DNA of 64,000 bases from Pandoraea apista. GTDB lineage: Bacteria > Pseudomonadota > Gammaproteobacteria > Burkholderiales > Burkholderiaceae. The translations under genes and the position numbers were made by a program. The stretch is from the NCBI RefSeq assembly GCF_001465595.2, contig NZ_CP013481.2:3472001-3536000 (forward strand), written 5' to 3'. The notes under the pieces are model-generated. The model was not told the origin of the DNA. It did not search any database and saw only the letters and a program-made list of their open reading frames with translations. Position 1 is the first letter of the stretch, and every line of letters starts with the position of its first letter. This document shows, piece by piece, positions 49,673 through 59,804 of this stretch.

Positions 49673-50276
49673 CGTTTATCCTCCGGCTCGCCCCGCGACG
49701 CCATGCTTCGGTGCGCGAAAAAAACCAGCCTGTCTGTTTCGTAGTCCGTTCATCATTCGCTCGCCCATTCGGGGAATCCAGCGAGTTCGGACGATTCGCT
49801 TTATACATTCAGGCAACAGGCGTCGCGTTTGATAGCTGGCACGAAATGTTTGATATCGGCACCCTGCCCAGCACGACATCGCCGGGAGATAAATCGTCCT
49901 CTCCCGAGTATTTGGGCCAGCTGCCACCAATTCGTTCTAAAGGCGATGGACTGCGATAGCAACATCTTCCTTACAAGTGTCCACGTCAGAGTCCCTGGCC
50001 AGAAACGCCCCTCACTACCCGTCACGGCGAGCACGTCTCGAATTCGTCTCATTCTTATCGCCAATTTGACTCATTTGGACACCAACCCCGTATCTGCCGA
50101 AAGCGGCCGGGGTACAGTCCGGGAACCATTGCCGTGAAGCGTGCCACCGAATGTTAGGTCGCTATTTTTGCGAGCGAATAGATAAGCAAGCTCCTTTTCT
50201 TTACGGCAAGACACCGGCTATTCCATGCTCAATGCGCGATCAATTTTCAATCACGTTGAAGCGAGAACCCTCATCT
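49673..50276. other. 604-nt intergenic region between divergent genes
   Basis: Holds the promoters of the OmpR-type regulator (leftwards) and the phosphatase (rightwards). Open frames here have no domain signal. Composition is somewhat AT-richer near 50150-50290. Confidence 0.35.
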
Positions 50277-51107
50277 ATGCGCTTTAAAAATCCCCCATTG
50301 ACGTGCATGCTCGGCGTCGCGCTTCTGAGTCTTGTCAGCGCAGCGGCGACCGCTTCAGACAGCTCGCCAAATCCGAAAATCACCGATCCGCACTTCAAGT
50401 TCGCGGCCGGCTATCTCCCGCCAAAGGACTTGCCGGACAGTCTTGAATTGCTCGGGCCGCCACCGGCCGAAGGGAGTGCCGCACTCGCCCGCGACGAAGC
50501 CGCGCGGGAAGCCACCGTGCCGTTGCGCGGCAAGACGCGCGCCGATATCGCGCGTCTCGACGCCGATCTGGTGTTTCCACAGCCAGCCAAGAACTTCTCT
50601 TGCGCAATGGGCGTCGACATCGATCAAAAGAAAACGCCTCGCCTCTATCACCTGATGGAGCGGGTACTGACCGATGCAGGGATGTCGACCTATGGTGTCA
50701 AGAACAAATACAACCGCACTCGTCCCTTCGTAGTCCACAACGAAGGGACATGTATGCCCGAGCAGGAACCATTGCTGCGTCATGACGGCTCCTACCCGTC
50801 GGGCCACACGTCCGCGGGCTGGGCATGGGCACTGGTTTTGGCTGAAATCAGCCCGGATCGCGCCGACGCACTGCTCAAACGTGGCCTGGCGTTCGGCCAA
50901 AGCCGAGTTGTCTGCAATGCCCATTGGCAAAGCGACGTGGACGCCGGACGCACGATGGGCGCCGCCACGGTGGCGAAGCTCCATACCAATGCGGAATTTC
51001 TCGCCGATGTGAAGGCCGCTCGCAAGGAAGTTCAAACCGCACGAGCCAAGCGTTCAGCGCCGGCGCTCGACTGCGGCGCAGAAGACGCAGCCCTGTCTGC
51101 TCAATAA
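50277..51107 (+). CDS. class A non-specific acid phosphatase (PhoN-like), periplasmic
   Basis: 276 aa from ATG 50277, chosen because a signal peptide follows directly (LTCMLGVALLSLVSAAATA). The PAP2 signature is complete: KNKYNRTRPF (KX6RP), GSYPSGHTSAG (PSGH) and SRVVCNAHWQSDVDAGR (SRX5HX3D). It releases phosphate from organic phosphomonoesters in the periplasm. A monocistronic unit. The ribosome site is weak. Confidence 0.92.
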   Translation: MRFKNPPLTCMLGVALLSLVSAAATASDSSPNPKITDPHFKFAAGYLPPKDLPDSLELLGPPPAEGSAALARDEAAREATVPLRGKTRADIARLDADLVFPQPAKNFSCAMGVDIDQKKTPRLYHLMERVLTDAGMSTYGVKNKYNRTRPFVVHNEGTCMPEQEPLLRHDGSYPSGHTSAGWAWALVLAEISPDRADALLKRGLAFGQSRVVCNAHWQSDVDAGRTMGAATVAKLHTNAEFLADVKAARKEVQTARAKRSAPALDCGAEDAALSAQ

Positions 51108-51270
51108 CAACGCCCTCGGATGCGCTCGCTCGACTACCAAGGCGAGCACACCGAAAGAGACGGGGCGTCGCGCCCCACTATCGGGCTCGCTAACGCCTCA
51201 CCGGTGAGCTCCGATGGCGGAATGGGTGCCACCCGGTTCCGCCGACCGTCAACAAGGAATTGTCGTCGTT

Positions 51271-51570
51271 ATGACAAAGCAGTCCGTTCGTGCGTGGCTC
51301 ACCGCCGCAGCGCTCACACTCGCTAGCGGCATTGCCGTCGCGGAAACGATCATCATCGCGCCCCACGAGCCGCCCGCCGCGCGCGTGGAAGTCGTGCCAG
51401 CCCCACGCGCAGGTTATGTCTGGGACCCGGGCCATTGGCGCTGGGCCCCAGGCGGGTACGTCTGGGAGCCGGGCCACTGGCAAGCGGTGCGCGCCGGACA
51501 TCACTGGATCCCCGGCCATTGGATTCGCTTCGGTGCGAATTGGCGATGGATTCCGGGTCACTGGGACTAA
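51271..51570 (+). CDS. exported WxPGHW-repeat protein
   Basis: 99 aa from ATG 51271, with a signal peptide (residues about 8-25, ending IAVAE). After a Pro-rich linker, four WxPGHW-type repeats follow (WDPGHW, WEPGHW, WIPGHW, WIPGHW), spaced 13-17 residues. Proteins with YXWGXW/WXXGXW repeats (BcpO-like) are common in Burkholderiales envelopes but have no settled function. It lies between the phosphatase and DUF1254 genes on the same strand. Confidence 0.85.
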   Translation: MTKQSVRAWLTAAALTLASGIAVAETIIIAPHEPPAARVEVVPAPRAGYVWDPGHWRWAPGGYVWEPGHWQAVRAGHHWIPGHWIRFGANWRWIPGHWD

Positions 51571-51691
51571 ATCAGCGCCGCCAGTCTCACCGATCGACGA
51601 GCCCGGTCGCGCCGATGGCGATCACCTGGGCACGCGCGCCAAAAGCCCGACAAATGCATCGCTTTAGCCACAACTCCAAAGGGGGAATCGA

Positions 51692-53260
51692 ATGATATTC
51701 AACCGTACCCGTAGCCTTGTCACGGCTACCCTCATCGGCGCACTTTGTGCCCCGGGTGTCTACGCGCAAAAGGCTCCCGATGACGCTGCGCCCACACGTG
51801 GGTTCAACACCTACATTCCGCCGGAAATCCTGACGCCGGATACCGTGCAGACCCGAATCGGCACGCTCAACTTCGTCGACGGCGTGCCGACGAAAGAGAC
51901 CGCCCAGCTAGCCTTCGACAACCTCGACTTCCTGCGCGGCGTGGAGGTGTTCCTCAATCTCATGCCTGCGGCGAGCATCGAAGCCATCCGTCGCTCGACG
52001 GTTGCATTGGGTGCCACCAAGAGCCATCAGGCCACGATCTACGATCAACTGGCCGATTCCAATCCGCTTCTGCTCACCGCCAACACCGACACGGTCTACG
52101 CCTTCTCCATGCTCGACTTGCAGACCGACGGCCCAACCGTGGTCGAGGTCCCGCCGGGCAGCGGTCCGGGAACGGTCAACGACGCGTTCTTCCGATTTGT
52201 CGTCGACATGGGCGCTCCCGGGCCGGATCGCGGCAAGGGGGGCAAGTATCTGATCGTGCCGCCGGACTACACCGGCAAGCTCCCCAAGGATGTGAAGGAC
52301 GGTGGCGAGTACTTCATCTCGCGCTCCCCCTCCTATGTGAACTTCGTAGTCCTGCGCGGATTCCTGGTGAACGGCAAACCCGACGCGGCGTCGAAGATGT
52401 TCCGTAACGGCTTCAAGGTCTACTCGCTGAGCCGCGCAAAGAATCCGCCGAAGATGGAGTTCATCAACTCCTCCAAGCAAGCCTTCAACACCGTGCACGC
52501 CAACACCTTCGCGTTCTTCGAAGAACTCGATCACGTGATTCAGAAGGAACCCATCGGCTTCATCGATCCCGAACTGCGAGGCCTCGCTGCGTCGATCGGC
52601 ATCCGAAAAGGCAAGACATTCTCACCCGATGAACGGATGACGAAGATTCTTACCGACGCGGTCGCCGTCGGCAATGCCACCGCCCGGTCCATCAGCTTCC
52701 GCAGTCGCGATCCCCGTGCGGCGCTGTACCCCAACAGTGCATGGCGCATCAGCTTTATCGGTGACGACTATCGCTGGCTCGGCGGTGACGGCCTCTCCGG
52801 GCGCGACCTCGATGCGCGCACGAACTTCTTCTATGTCGCGACCGTCAACACGCCGGCCATGGCAGCGAAACTGGTCGGTGCAGGTTCGCAGTATGCCGTT
52901 GCCAGCAACGACTCGACAGGCAAGCCCCTGGATGGTGCGAAGTACTATCGGCTGCGCATTCCCAAGAACGTGCCCGCAAAGGACTTCTGGTCAGTGGTCG
53001 TCTACGATCCGCAGACCCGCTCCGAACTCCAGACCTCGCAACCGTTCCCCAGCAAGAACAACAAGCGTGACAAGCTGATCGCCAACGCCGACGGGTCGGT
53101 CGATCTCTACTTCGGACCGGCCGCCCCCAAGGGTAAGGAAGCCAATTGGATGCAAACGGTGCCCGGCAAGGGCTGGTTCACGATTCTGCGACTCTACGGA
53201 CCGCTTGAGCCGTGGTTCGACAAGACGTGGAAACCGGGTGAAATCGAAGAAGTGGAATAA
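51692..53260 (+). CDS. DUF1254/DUF1214 periplasmic protein
   Basis: 522 aa with signal peptide (LVTATLIGALCAPGVYAQ). The DUF1254 domain (about 70-200: LLLTANTDTVYAFSMLDL, PTVVEVPPGSGPGTVNDAF) is followed by DUF1214 (about 390-510: YYRLRIPKNVPAKDFWSVVVYD, ANWMQTVPGKGWFTILRLYGP). Family members are widespread and mostly uncharacterised. Its own terminator lies 48 nt downstream. GGGGGA lies upstream of ATG 51692. Confidence 0.93.
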   Translation: MIFNRTRSLVTATLIGALCAPGVYAQKAPDDAAPTRGFNTYIPPEILTPDTVQTRIGTLNFVDGVPTKETAQLAFDNLDFLRGVEVFLNLMPAASIEAIRRSTVALGATKSHQATIYDQLADSNPLLLTANTDTVYAFSMLDLQTDGPTVVEVPPGSGPGTVNDAFFRFVVDMGAPGPDRGKGGKYLIVPPDYTGKLPKDVKDGGEYFISRSPSYVNFVVLRGFLVNGKPDAASKMFRNGFKVYSLSRAKNPPKMEFINSSKQAFNTVHANTFAFFEELDHVIQKEPIGFIDPELRGLAASIGIRKGKTFSPDERMTKILTDAVAVGNATARSISFRSRDPRAALYPNSAWRISFIGDDYRWLGGDGLSGRDLDARTNFFYVATVNTPAMAAKLVGAGSQYAVASNDSTGKPLDGAKYYRLRIPKNVPAKDFWSVVVYDPQTRSELQTSQPFPSKNNKRDKLIANADGSVDLYFGPAAPKGKEANWMQTVPGKGWFTILRLYGPLEPWFDKTWKPGEIEEVE

Positions 53261-53307
53261 GGACTAGCGAACGGTGTCATCCGCGAAAGGATTGGCAAGA
53301 TGATTGG

Positions 53308-53342
53308 GGCCGCCTGCTGACATAGCGAGGCGGCCTTTTTTG
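53308..53342 (+). terminator. rho-independent terminator after the DUF1254 gene
   Basis: GGCCGCCT (53308-53315) pairs with AGGCGGCC (53328-53335), followed by seven T. Confidence 0.9.
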
Positions 53343-53481
53343 TACATGCCGACTTGCGCGTGCTCCCCCGGCCTGCCATACCGACGCCATATCCCCGCAA
53401 CAAATTTGCCTGATATTCTTGCGGACGAAAGACGCGTGATTCGAGCCGCGTTTTCTGCCTCTACCGTAAAGAAAATCCATC

Positions 53482-54537
53482 ATGACAACAACACCTGGGT
53501 CCGTTGCACAGACAACAACGGGCGTAGCCGCAGGTCTGGCAATCCTGTATTTTCTTCGCCCGGTACTCATTCCTTTCTTCCTCGCCATCCTTCTGCGAAT
53601 TCTGATCTCGGGCATTGTCTCCGTGGTCGTACGCCTGCTGCCGCGGGCGCCGAAATGGCTGGTCCTGGTGGCGAGCGCAGCGATTGTGGGCTTCAGCGCC
53701 TATAGCATTTTCATCATCACGCTTCAGGGCATCAGCGATCTCATCAAAGCGTCCCCCGACCTGCCGGGGCAACTCGACCGCCTGATCCGGTCTGCCACGG
53801 TGGGCTTTGGACGGAAGTTCGATCTGGCAACCGTGCTCGGCTTGATCGATTTGCCCCAGCTCGAACACAGCCTTGCCTCATGGTTGGGGAATGCCGTGTC
53901 GATGGCATTTCTAACCTTGCTGTTTCTTGTGTTCATGCTGTTTGGGGCGACGAGAAGCCGCGATCCCAAGATTCTGAGGATCACGACGAGCGAGGCCCGA
54001 GCGAATTCTCAACGCATTGTGCTCAACAAGATCGTGCATGGCGTGCAGGCGTATCTGATCTCTCAGACGGCGATCAATCTGGCCATTGCCGTGATCTCCG
54101 CCGTGGTCTTCCGCGTTGCCGAACTGCCCAATACGGCATTCTGGGCGGTAACGGTGTTTCTTCTCGCCTTCATGCCCGTGATCGGACCGTTCGTCGCGAG
54201 CGTCGTGCCTGCATTATTTGCAGCGATTCATAGCGATTCGATCACGATGCCGCTCGTGGTGTTTGCCGTCACGCTTTCGATCTTCCAGATCGCGCACAAT
54301 CTCGTACAGCCCAAGCTCCAGGCGAAAAGCACCAATACCGACCCACTCTTCGGACTGTTCGCATTGGGCATCTGGACGCTGGTGTGGGGTATGCCCGGCG
54401 CGATTCTGTCGACCCCGCTAACCGTCCTTGTGATGGTGATCGCGGCGCAGTTCGAAAGCTCACGCTGGCTGGCAATTCTCATATCGCACGACGGCGCGCC
54501 CGACGCCATGCTTCCGCCACCTTCCGAAGGGAAATGA
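53482..54537 (+). CDS. AI-2E/PerM family membrane transporter
   Basis: 351 aa with about 7-8 membrane spans. N-terminal pair AAGLAILYFLRPVLIPFFLAILL, a central amphipathic region (DLIKASPDLPGQLDRLIRS), then FLLAFMPVIGPFVASVVPA and the family-typical NLVQPKLQAKSTNTDPLFG near residue 275. Members export autoinducer-2 or act as Na+/H+ antiporters; which applies here is unknown. Apparently monocistronic. Confidence 0.9.
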   Translation: MTTTPGSVAQTTTGVAAGLAILYFLRPVLIPFFLAILLRILISGIVSVVVRLLPRAPKWLVLVASAAIVGFSAYSIFIITLQGISDLIKASPDLPGQLDRLIRSATVGFGRKFDLATVLGLIDLPQLEHSLASWLGNAVSMAFLTLLFLVFMLFGATRSRDPKILRITTSEARANSQRIVLNKIVHGVQAYLISQTAINLAIAVISAVVFRVAELPNTAFWAVTVFLLAFMPVIGPFVASVVPALFAAIHSDSITMPLVVFAVTLSIFQIAHNLVQPKLQAKSTNTDPLFGLFALGIWTLVWGMPGAILSTPLTVLVMVIAAQFESSRWLAILISHDGAPDAMLPPPSEGK

Positions 54538-54582
54538 GCGTGTAGTGCCGCGCCCGGAGGCTTGTACGGCGCGCCGGCGCAC

Positions 54583-54607
54583 AAAAAAACCGCCTCGATC
54601 GAGGCGG
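54583..54607 (-). terminator. minus-strand rho-independent terminator with no recognised gene
   Basis: CCGCCTCGATCGAGGCGG (54590-54607) is an 18-bp perfect palindrome with a 7-A tract to its left, so on the minus strand it is a stem followed by TTTTTTT. It faces a leftward transcript coming from the acnB upstream region, where no minus-strand gene was identified. Confidence 0.75.
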
Positions 54608-54953
54608 CGAGGCTCCTTGCCAACTGGGGGGCCAGCAAAGAGAGGTGCGGTGGAGGTACACCGCGGGGAGAACGATTCGCCTGCATCAACGCCTTCGAGT
54701 TGAGCCGCGCAATCGTTGGAAACCAGCGTAACCTGAGCGTCACGGCGTCACAAGACAGATCGCCCGGGATTCGGCATCCCACATCAGAACTCAATGCCAG
54801 GGACGGAAAATTCAAAACCCCGAGGCGCTCGTAGCGACCGCCCCGCCTTCGTGGCCCCCCCCGCCCCGCGGCGCCGTTGAAACGTTCCCGGGCAATCTTT
54901 CCCGATTTCGGCAATCGTCTGGCCATGTTGGCGTCTCAATCACGCCACTCAAC

Positions 54954-54965
54954 TCTTATATAAGA
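54954..54965. promoter_or_regulatory. palindromic operator candidate upstream of acnB
   Basis: TCTTATATAAGA is a perfect 12-bp palindrome, followed at once by TATAAGA, a third half-site. It lies 10 bp upstream of the acnB -35 box, a place for an activator or repressor. The AT-rich form stands out from the GC-rich surroundings. From memory, similar sequences precede TCA-cycle genes in related species; not verified. Confidence 0.5.
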
Positions 54966-54975
54966 TATAAGACAT

Positions 54976-55004
54976 TTGACGCAACGAAGCGCCCGGACTA
55001 AAAT
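54976..55004 (+). promoter_or_regulatory. sigma-70 promoter of acnB
   Basis: TTGACG (54976-54981), 17-bp spacer, TAAAAT (54999-55004): near-consensus. Transcription would start about 70 nt before the acnB ATG. Confidence 0.75.
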
Positions 55005-55082
55005 CACGATCAAAGTAGCGCCCGGTATAGCCTTGGAGGCCTGACAGGCCTTCCCCCGAAACGCAACACAGCAGGTCTCCCC

Positions 55083-57668
55083 ATGCTTGAAAACTATCGT
55101 GCTCACGTGGCCGCACGCGCCGCGCTTGGTATTCCTCCCCTGCCGCTGACGGCACAGCAGACCGCCGAACTGGTCGAATTGCTGACGAACCCGCCGGCTG
55201 GAGAAGAGCAGACCCTGCTCGACCTGATCACCCATCGTGTGCCTGCCGGCGTGGACGAAGCCGCTCGCGTGAAGGCTGGCTTCCTCGCCGCCGTTGCCAA
55301 GGGCGAAACCCCGTGCGCGCTCATCTCGCGTGCCCGCGCGACCGAACTGCTCGGTACGATGCTCGGCGGCTACAACATTCAGCCGCTGATCGAACTGCTG
55401 CAGGACGCCGAAGTCGGCACCGTCGCTGCCGACGCCCTCAAGAAAACCCTGCTGATGTTCGATCAGTTCCATGACGTCAAGGAACTGGCCGACAAGGGCA
55501 ATGCCAATGCGCGCGCCGTGCTGCAAAGCTGGGCCGATGCCGAATGGTTCACCAGCCGTCCGGAAGTGCCGGAAAGCCTGACCATCACCGTGTTCAAGGT
55601 GACGGGCGAAACCAACACCGACGACCTCTCACCGGCGCCGGACGCCACCACGCGCCCTGACATTCCGATGCACGCACTGGCGATGCTCAAGAATGCGCGC
55701 CCGGGCATCACCCCGGAAGAAGACGGCAAGCGCGGTCCGGTCAAATTCATCGAATCGCTCAAGGAAAAGGGCCATCTGGTCGCCTATGTGGGTGACGTGG
55801 TCGGTACCGGTTCGTCGCGCAAGTCGGCCACCAACTCGGTGCTTTGGTTCACCGGCGAAGACATCCCGTTCATCCCGAACAAGCGCTTCGGCGGCGTGTG
55901 TCTGGGCAGCAAGATCGCCCCGATCTTCTACAACACAATGGAAGACGCCGGCGCCCTGCCGATCGAACTCGACGTGTCGAAAATGGAAATGGGCGACGTG
56001 GTCGAACTGCGTCCGTACGAAGGCAAGGCCCTGAAGAACGGTGAAGTCATTGCCGAATTCCAGGTCAAGTCCGACGTGTTGTTCGACGAAGTGCGCGCCG
56101 GTGGCCGTATTCCCCTCATCATCGGTCGCGGTCTGACCGCCAAGGCCCGCGAAGCGCTCGGCCTGCCCCCGTCGACGCTGTTCCGCCTCGCGCAGCAGCC
56201 GGTCGATACCGGCCGTGGCTTCTCGCTGGCACAGAAGATGGTCGGGCGCGCCTGCGGCCTGCCTGAAGGTCAGGGCATTCGTCCGGGCACGTACTGCGAA
56301 CCGAAGATGACCTCGGTCGGCTCGCAAGACACCACTGGCCCGATGACCCGCGACGAGCTCAAGGATTTGGCATGCCTGGGCTTTTCCGCCGATCTGGTCA
56401 TGCAATCGTTCTGCCACACCGCGGCTTATCCGAAGCCGGTGGACGTGAAGACGCACCAGACCCTGCCGAACTTCATCAGCACGCGCGGCGGTATCGCCCT
56501 GCGTCCGGGCGACGGCGTGATCCACTCGTGGCTGAACCGCATGCTGCTGCCCGACACCGTGGGCACCGGTGGCGACTCGCACACGCGTTTCCCGATCGGC
56601 ATCAGCTTCCCGGCAGGCTCGGGTCTGGTCGCCTTCGCGGCAGCCACCGGTACGATGCCGCTGGACATGCCCGAGTCAGTGCTGGTCCGCTTCAAGGGCA
56701 AGATGCAGCCGGGTGTCACGCTGCGCGATCTGGTGAACGCGATCCCGCTGTATGCCATCAAGCAAGGTATGCTGACCGTGGCCAAGCAAGGCAAGAAGAA
56801 CATCTTCTCGGGCCGCATCCTTGAAATTGAGGGCTTGCCCGACCTGAAGGTCGAGCAAGCGTTCGAACTGTCGGATGCCTCCGCCGAGCGCTCGGCCGCC
56901 GGTTGCACGGTGCATTTGAACAAGGAACCGATCATCGAGTACCTCAACAGCAACGTTACGCTGTTGAAGTGGATGATCGCCCAGGGCTATCAGGACCCGC
57001 GCAGCCTGCAACGCCGTATCACGGCGATGGAGCAATGGCTGGCCGATCCGAAGCTGCTCTCGCCGGACGCCGACGCCGAGTACGCCGCGGTCATCGAGAT
57101 CGATCTGGCCGACATCCACGAGCCGATCGTGGCTTGCCCGAACGATCCGGACGACGTGAAGACCCTCTCGGATGTGGCGGGCGCGAAGATCGACGAAGTG
57201 TTCATCGGTTCGTGCATGACCAACATCGGTCACTTCCGTGCGGCGTCGAAGCTGCTCGAAGGCAAGCGCGACATTCCGGTCAAGCTGTGGGTTGCCCCGC
57301 CGACCAAGATGGACCAGAAGCAGTTGACCGAAGAAGGTCACTATGGCGTCTTCGGCACGGCCGGTGCCCGTACGGAAATGCCGGGCTGCTCGTTGTGCAT
57401 GGGTAATCAGGCACAAGTGCGTGAAGGGGCAACGGTCATGTCCACGTCGACCCGCAACTTCCCGAACCGTCTGGGCAAGAACACGAACGTGTACCTTGGC
57501 TCGGCCGAACTCGCAGCGATCTGCTCGCGTCTGGGCAAGATTCCGAGCAAGGAAGAGTACATGGCCGACATGGGGGTGCTCGCGACCAACGGCGACAAGA
57601 TCTACAAGTACATGAACTTCGATCAGATCGAAGACTTCAAGGAAGTGGCTGACACGGTGCAGATGTAA
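55083..57668 (+). CDS. acnB: aconitate hydratase B
   Basis: 861 aa, the AcnB length. Interconverts citrate and isocitrate in the TCA cycle, also handling 2-methylisocitrate in some species. Domain order is AcnB type: N-terminal HEAT-like domain ([20 protein letters not shown]), domain 4 swivel (DNL-like [36 protein letters not shown]), then the Fe-S core ([46 protein letters not shown]), with cluster cysteines in GSCMT and CSLC. A strong promoter and palindrome lie upstream and a terminator downstream; monocistronic. Confidence 0.97.
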   Translation: MLENYRAHVAARAALGIPPLPLTAQQTAELVELLTNPPAGEEQTLLDLITHRVPAGVDEAARVKAGFLAAVAKGETPCALISRARATELLGTMLGGYNIQPLIELLQDAEVGTVAADALKKTLLMFDQFHDVKELADKGNANARAVLQSWADAEWFTSRPEVPESLTITVFKVTGETNTDDLSPAPDATTRPDIPMHALAMLKNARPGITPEEDGKRGPVKFIESLKEKGHLVAYVGDVVGTGSSRKSATNSVLWFTGEDIPFIPNKRFGGVCLGSKIAPIFYNTMEDAGALPIELDVSKMEMGDVVELRPYEGKALKNGEVIAEFQVKSDVLFDEVRAGGRIPLIIGRGLTAKAREALGLPPSTLFRLAQQPVDTGRGFSLAQKMVGRACGLPEGQGIRPGTYCEPKMTSVGSQDTTGPMTRDELKDLACLGFSADLVMQSFCHTAAYPKPVDVKTHQTLPNFISTRGGIALRPGDGVIHSWLNRMLLPDTVGTGGDSHTRFPIGISFPAGSGLVAFAAATGTMPLDMPESVLVRFKGKMQPGVTLRDLVNAIPLYAIKQGMLTVAKQGKKNIFSGRILEIEGLPDLKVEQAFELSDASAERSAAGCTVHLNKEPIIEYLNSNVTLLKWMIAQGYQDPRSLQRRITAMEQWLADPKLLSPDADAEYAAVIEIDLADIHEPIVACPNDPDDVKTLSDVAGAKIDEVFIGSCMTNIGHFRAASKLLEGKRDIPVKLWVAPPTKMDQKQLTEEGHYGVFGTAGARTEMPGCSLCMGNQAQVREGATVMSTSTRNFPNRLGKNTNVYLGSAELAAICSRLGKIPSKEEYMADMGVLATNGDKIYKYMNFDQIEDFKEVADTVQM

Positions 57669-57726
57669 GTCTGACGCCGGGCGACAGCGCGCGGTTTGCG
57701 CGGTAACCCGGCAGCATCACTATCGA

Positions 57727-57766
57727 ATGGCGTCTGGAGCCTTGCGCTCCCGGCGCCATTTTTTTA
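57727..57766 (+). terminator. rho-independent terminator after acnB
   Basis: ATGGCG...GGAGC pairs with GCTCC...CGCCAT around a CTTGC loop, followed by a run of seven T; 58 nt after the acnB stop. Confidence 0.85.
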
Positions 57767-57969
57767 TGGACGCGATGGACCGCGGTTAGCCAGGGGCAAG
57801 TCGCGTGGGTCATCAAACCTATTAAACATCCGCAGAAAACTGCCGTTATCCCTCAGACGGTCCGGCGCCGGTCGTCCGGGCGTAGCAATCCTCAAGTCTG
57901 CGGCCACCGGAATCTTGTGAATTTCCACCGCAGCAATACGAGGCCGTTTCATTATCACAAGCAGACGAG

Positions 57970-58836
57970 ATGAATCTGAGATTACGATATGGCGTCGCCA
58001 CGGCGCTGCTCTGTGCCCTTCTGGCGGGTTGCGAGGACTCTGAAATCGGTCAGGTGAAAGCCGCCAGCGACCCTGTCGATGCCACGCAAACTTATGGCTC
58101 AGCATTGTCCGAACGGGCCGCCTGTAAAAGCGTCAGTTGGAAAACGTTCAAAGACAGCAGCAACCGCACGGCGGTCGAATATCGCTGCGAACTGAACGAC
58201 GCCGTCGCCGAGCTGAACAAGGTTCGCGACGCACAGATCGAAGAGATCAACGGCTATCTCAAGGCGAGCAACGAGAACCTCGGGAAAGCGATTGAAGGCG
58301 CGGCGGGCGACGCGGCTCGCTATGCGAAGCTCGTTGAAGAGAAGAAAGCCGAATTGCAGCAGATCGACGAGAAGAGCCAGGCCCAAACGGCCGGCATGGA
58401 TGGCCCGTCGGCGCTGAAGGCCAGGCAAGTGTGGGACGCCTCCCGGGCTTACGCGGCATCGGAACTGGAACGCTACCAGGCAGAACTGGACAAGGCCAAT
58501 GCCGGCGCGAATACCGCGTCGCTGGAAGGATCGCGGCAAAGCTACGAGCAGCGTTATACCAACGACATCGCCAATCTCCACCGGAAATATGACGGCGTGA
58601 AATCCGTCACGGAAGTGATCCAGTGGGTCGTGAACGACAAGCAGGTCGTTCCGACCTATTTTGGCTTTGACATCGACTCCGAACTGGGCAAGAAGACCAA
58701 CGACAAGTCGGCGCAGTTCCGAGGCTTTCTGCAACAAATGGGGCAGCAGCGCGGGCAGGATTACGTGGCTTGGGTCGCACCGATGGTCCTGACTGGGATT
58801 TCCGCCACGACCGAAAAACAGGCATCGCCGGGCTAA
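57970..58836 (+). CDS. putative lipoprotein with coiled-coil region
   Basis: 288 aa. The signal peptide ends in lipobox LLAGC (Cys at about 21), so it is envelope-anchored. Residues about 55-85 contain SWKTFKDSSNRTAVEYRCEL, then a long helical, charged region (about 75-215, with EKKAELQQIDEKSQAQ) likely to form a coiled coil. The C-terminal part (YFGFDIDSELGKKTND) is globular. I recognise no family. Monocistronic, between acnB and the TetR gene. Confidence 0.75.
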   Translation: MNLRLRYGVATALLCALLAGCEDSEIGQVKAASDPVDATQTYGSALSERAACKSVSWKTFKDSSNRTAVEYRCELNDAVAELNKVRDAQIEEINGYLKASNENLGKAIEGAAGDAARYAKLVEEKKAELQQIDEKSQAQTAGMDGPSALKARQVWDASRAYAASELERYQAELDKANAGANTASLEGSRQSYEQRYTNDIANLHRKYDGVKSVTEVIQWVVNDKQVVPTYFGFDIDSELGKKTNDKSAQFRGFLQQMGQQRGQDYVAWVAPMVLTGISATTEKQASPG

Positions 58837-58936
58837 CCCCAAATTCCGCCGCGCATAGCAGCACAAGCAGGAGGGGCGCCACCAATAAGCGCGCTACCTC
58901 CCGCTCCCCTCCTTCCGCCCAAGCGTTGCAACGCGC

Positions 58937-59620
58937 TCACGATTTGATATGCCGCTCCAGCAAATCGATATCGTCGCGCAGCAACTTCAGCACCCCCGCA
59001 GCACTCTGCTCGCTCAACTGCCGCCCGGCCTCCTGTTCGACCGAGCGCAGCGCCATATCGGCAATCTGTTCCGCGATCTCGTCAACGTTGCGCGGGCCGG
59101 AGGGCGTGAACCACCAGGCCGTCCAGTTACACATGCCGATGATCGAAAAAGCGGCGACCTTCGCATCCATCACGCGAAACTGACCGCGCTCGATACCCAA
59201 CTCGATCGCTTGCCGGAACTGCTCCAGCACCGCACGGCGCGACTGCTCGGCCAGCTTCCTCTGCTTGAGCGGCAAATTGTCCTCGTTGCGTTCCACCACG
59301 CGGAATTGCAACGGATGCGTCAGGATCAGATGCGCGTGCCGCAGCACCAGATGCCGCAGCATCGCGGCCGGTTGCCGCATATCCTCCGGTAACGCCTCAG
59401 ACGCCAGCGCCCCCGCCGCGCGAGTGACCACCGTGGTCAACACTTCGAGAATCGCTTCTTTGCTCTTGAAGTAGTAGTACAGCGCCGGACGGCTCACCCC
59501 GACGACATCCGCAATGTCGTTGAAGCTCGTGCCATCGAAACCCCGCTCGATGAACAGCCGCGTGGCGACTTCCAGAATGTTCTCCCGCAACGCGTCGCTT
59601 TTGGTCTGTGCTTTGCTCAT
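58937..59620 (-). CDS. TetR-family regulator of the adjacent aromatic-acid operon
   Basis: 227 aa. N-terminal TetR HTH at about 12-58: ILEVATRLFIERGFDGTSF, VGVSRPALYYYFKSKEAIL. The C-terminal ligand domain resembles TetR_C regulators such as KstR2-type (ERNEDNLPLKQRKLAEQSR; WTAWWFTPSGPRNVDEIA). It is divergent from the operon starting at 59805, with a TTTAC-N6-GTAAA operator candidate between, so it is probably the operon's repressor. The effector may be a CoA thioester, by analogy with related TetR proteins. Confidence 0.9.
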   Translation of the reverse strand: MSKAQTKSDALRENILEVATRLFIERGFDGTSFNDIADVVGVSRPALYYYFKSKEAILEVLTTVVTRAAGALASEALPEDMRQPAAMLRHLVLRHAHLILTHPLQFRVVERNEDNLPLKQRKLAEQSRRAVLEQFRQAIELGIERGQFRVMDAKVAAFSIIGMCNWTAWWFTPSGPRNVDEIAEQIADMALRSVEQEAGRQLSEQSAAGVLKLLRDDIDLLERHIKS

Positions 59621-59753
59621 AACGACTCTTGGTCTCTCTTTTGACGACAGCGTCAGAAAACCCCAACGATAACCAAATTCCCCCGCCGCGCAAAGGCTTA
59701 CGGGCAGATAGCCTCAAGATTTTTTACGCACCCGTCAAATTTACCCAAAAATG

Positions 59754-59769
59754 TTTACTCATTCGTAAA
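59754..59769. promoter_or_regulatory. operator candidate in the TetR/hydrolase intergenic region
   Basis: TTTAC-TCATTC-GTAAA, an inverted repeat with 5-bp arms, followed 15 nt later by another GTAAA. It lies about 40 nt before the hydrolase ATG, where a repressor could block the promoter. A strong GGAGGTGAGGAG ribosome site follows. Confidence 0.5.
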
Positions 59770-59804
59770 AAATTAAACTAGTATGTAAAAAAGGAGGTGA
59801 GGAG

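Larger units (their letters stand above)
54608..55082. other. 475-nt region upstream of acnB, possible leftward transcript
   Basis: Contains the acnB promoter at its right end. On the minus strand an ORF starts at ATG 54926 (MARRLPKSGKIARERF...), very basic and passing a run of nine C, but it runs through the terminator at 54583-54607 and so is unlikely as called. A small RNA or a short, possibly frameshifted, peptide gene is possible. Confidence 0.35.

Noticed and set aside
54228..54926. 232-codon minus-strand frame upstream of acnB
   Set aside because: It passes through a strong minus-strand terminator and into the antisense of the PerM gene, so it is not a credible gene as drawn, though a shorter product cannot be excluded.
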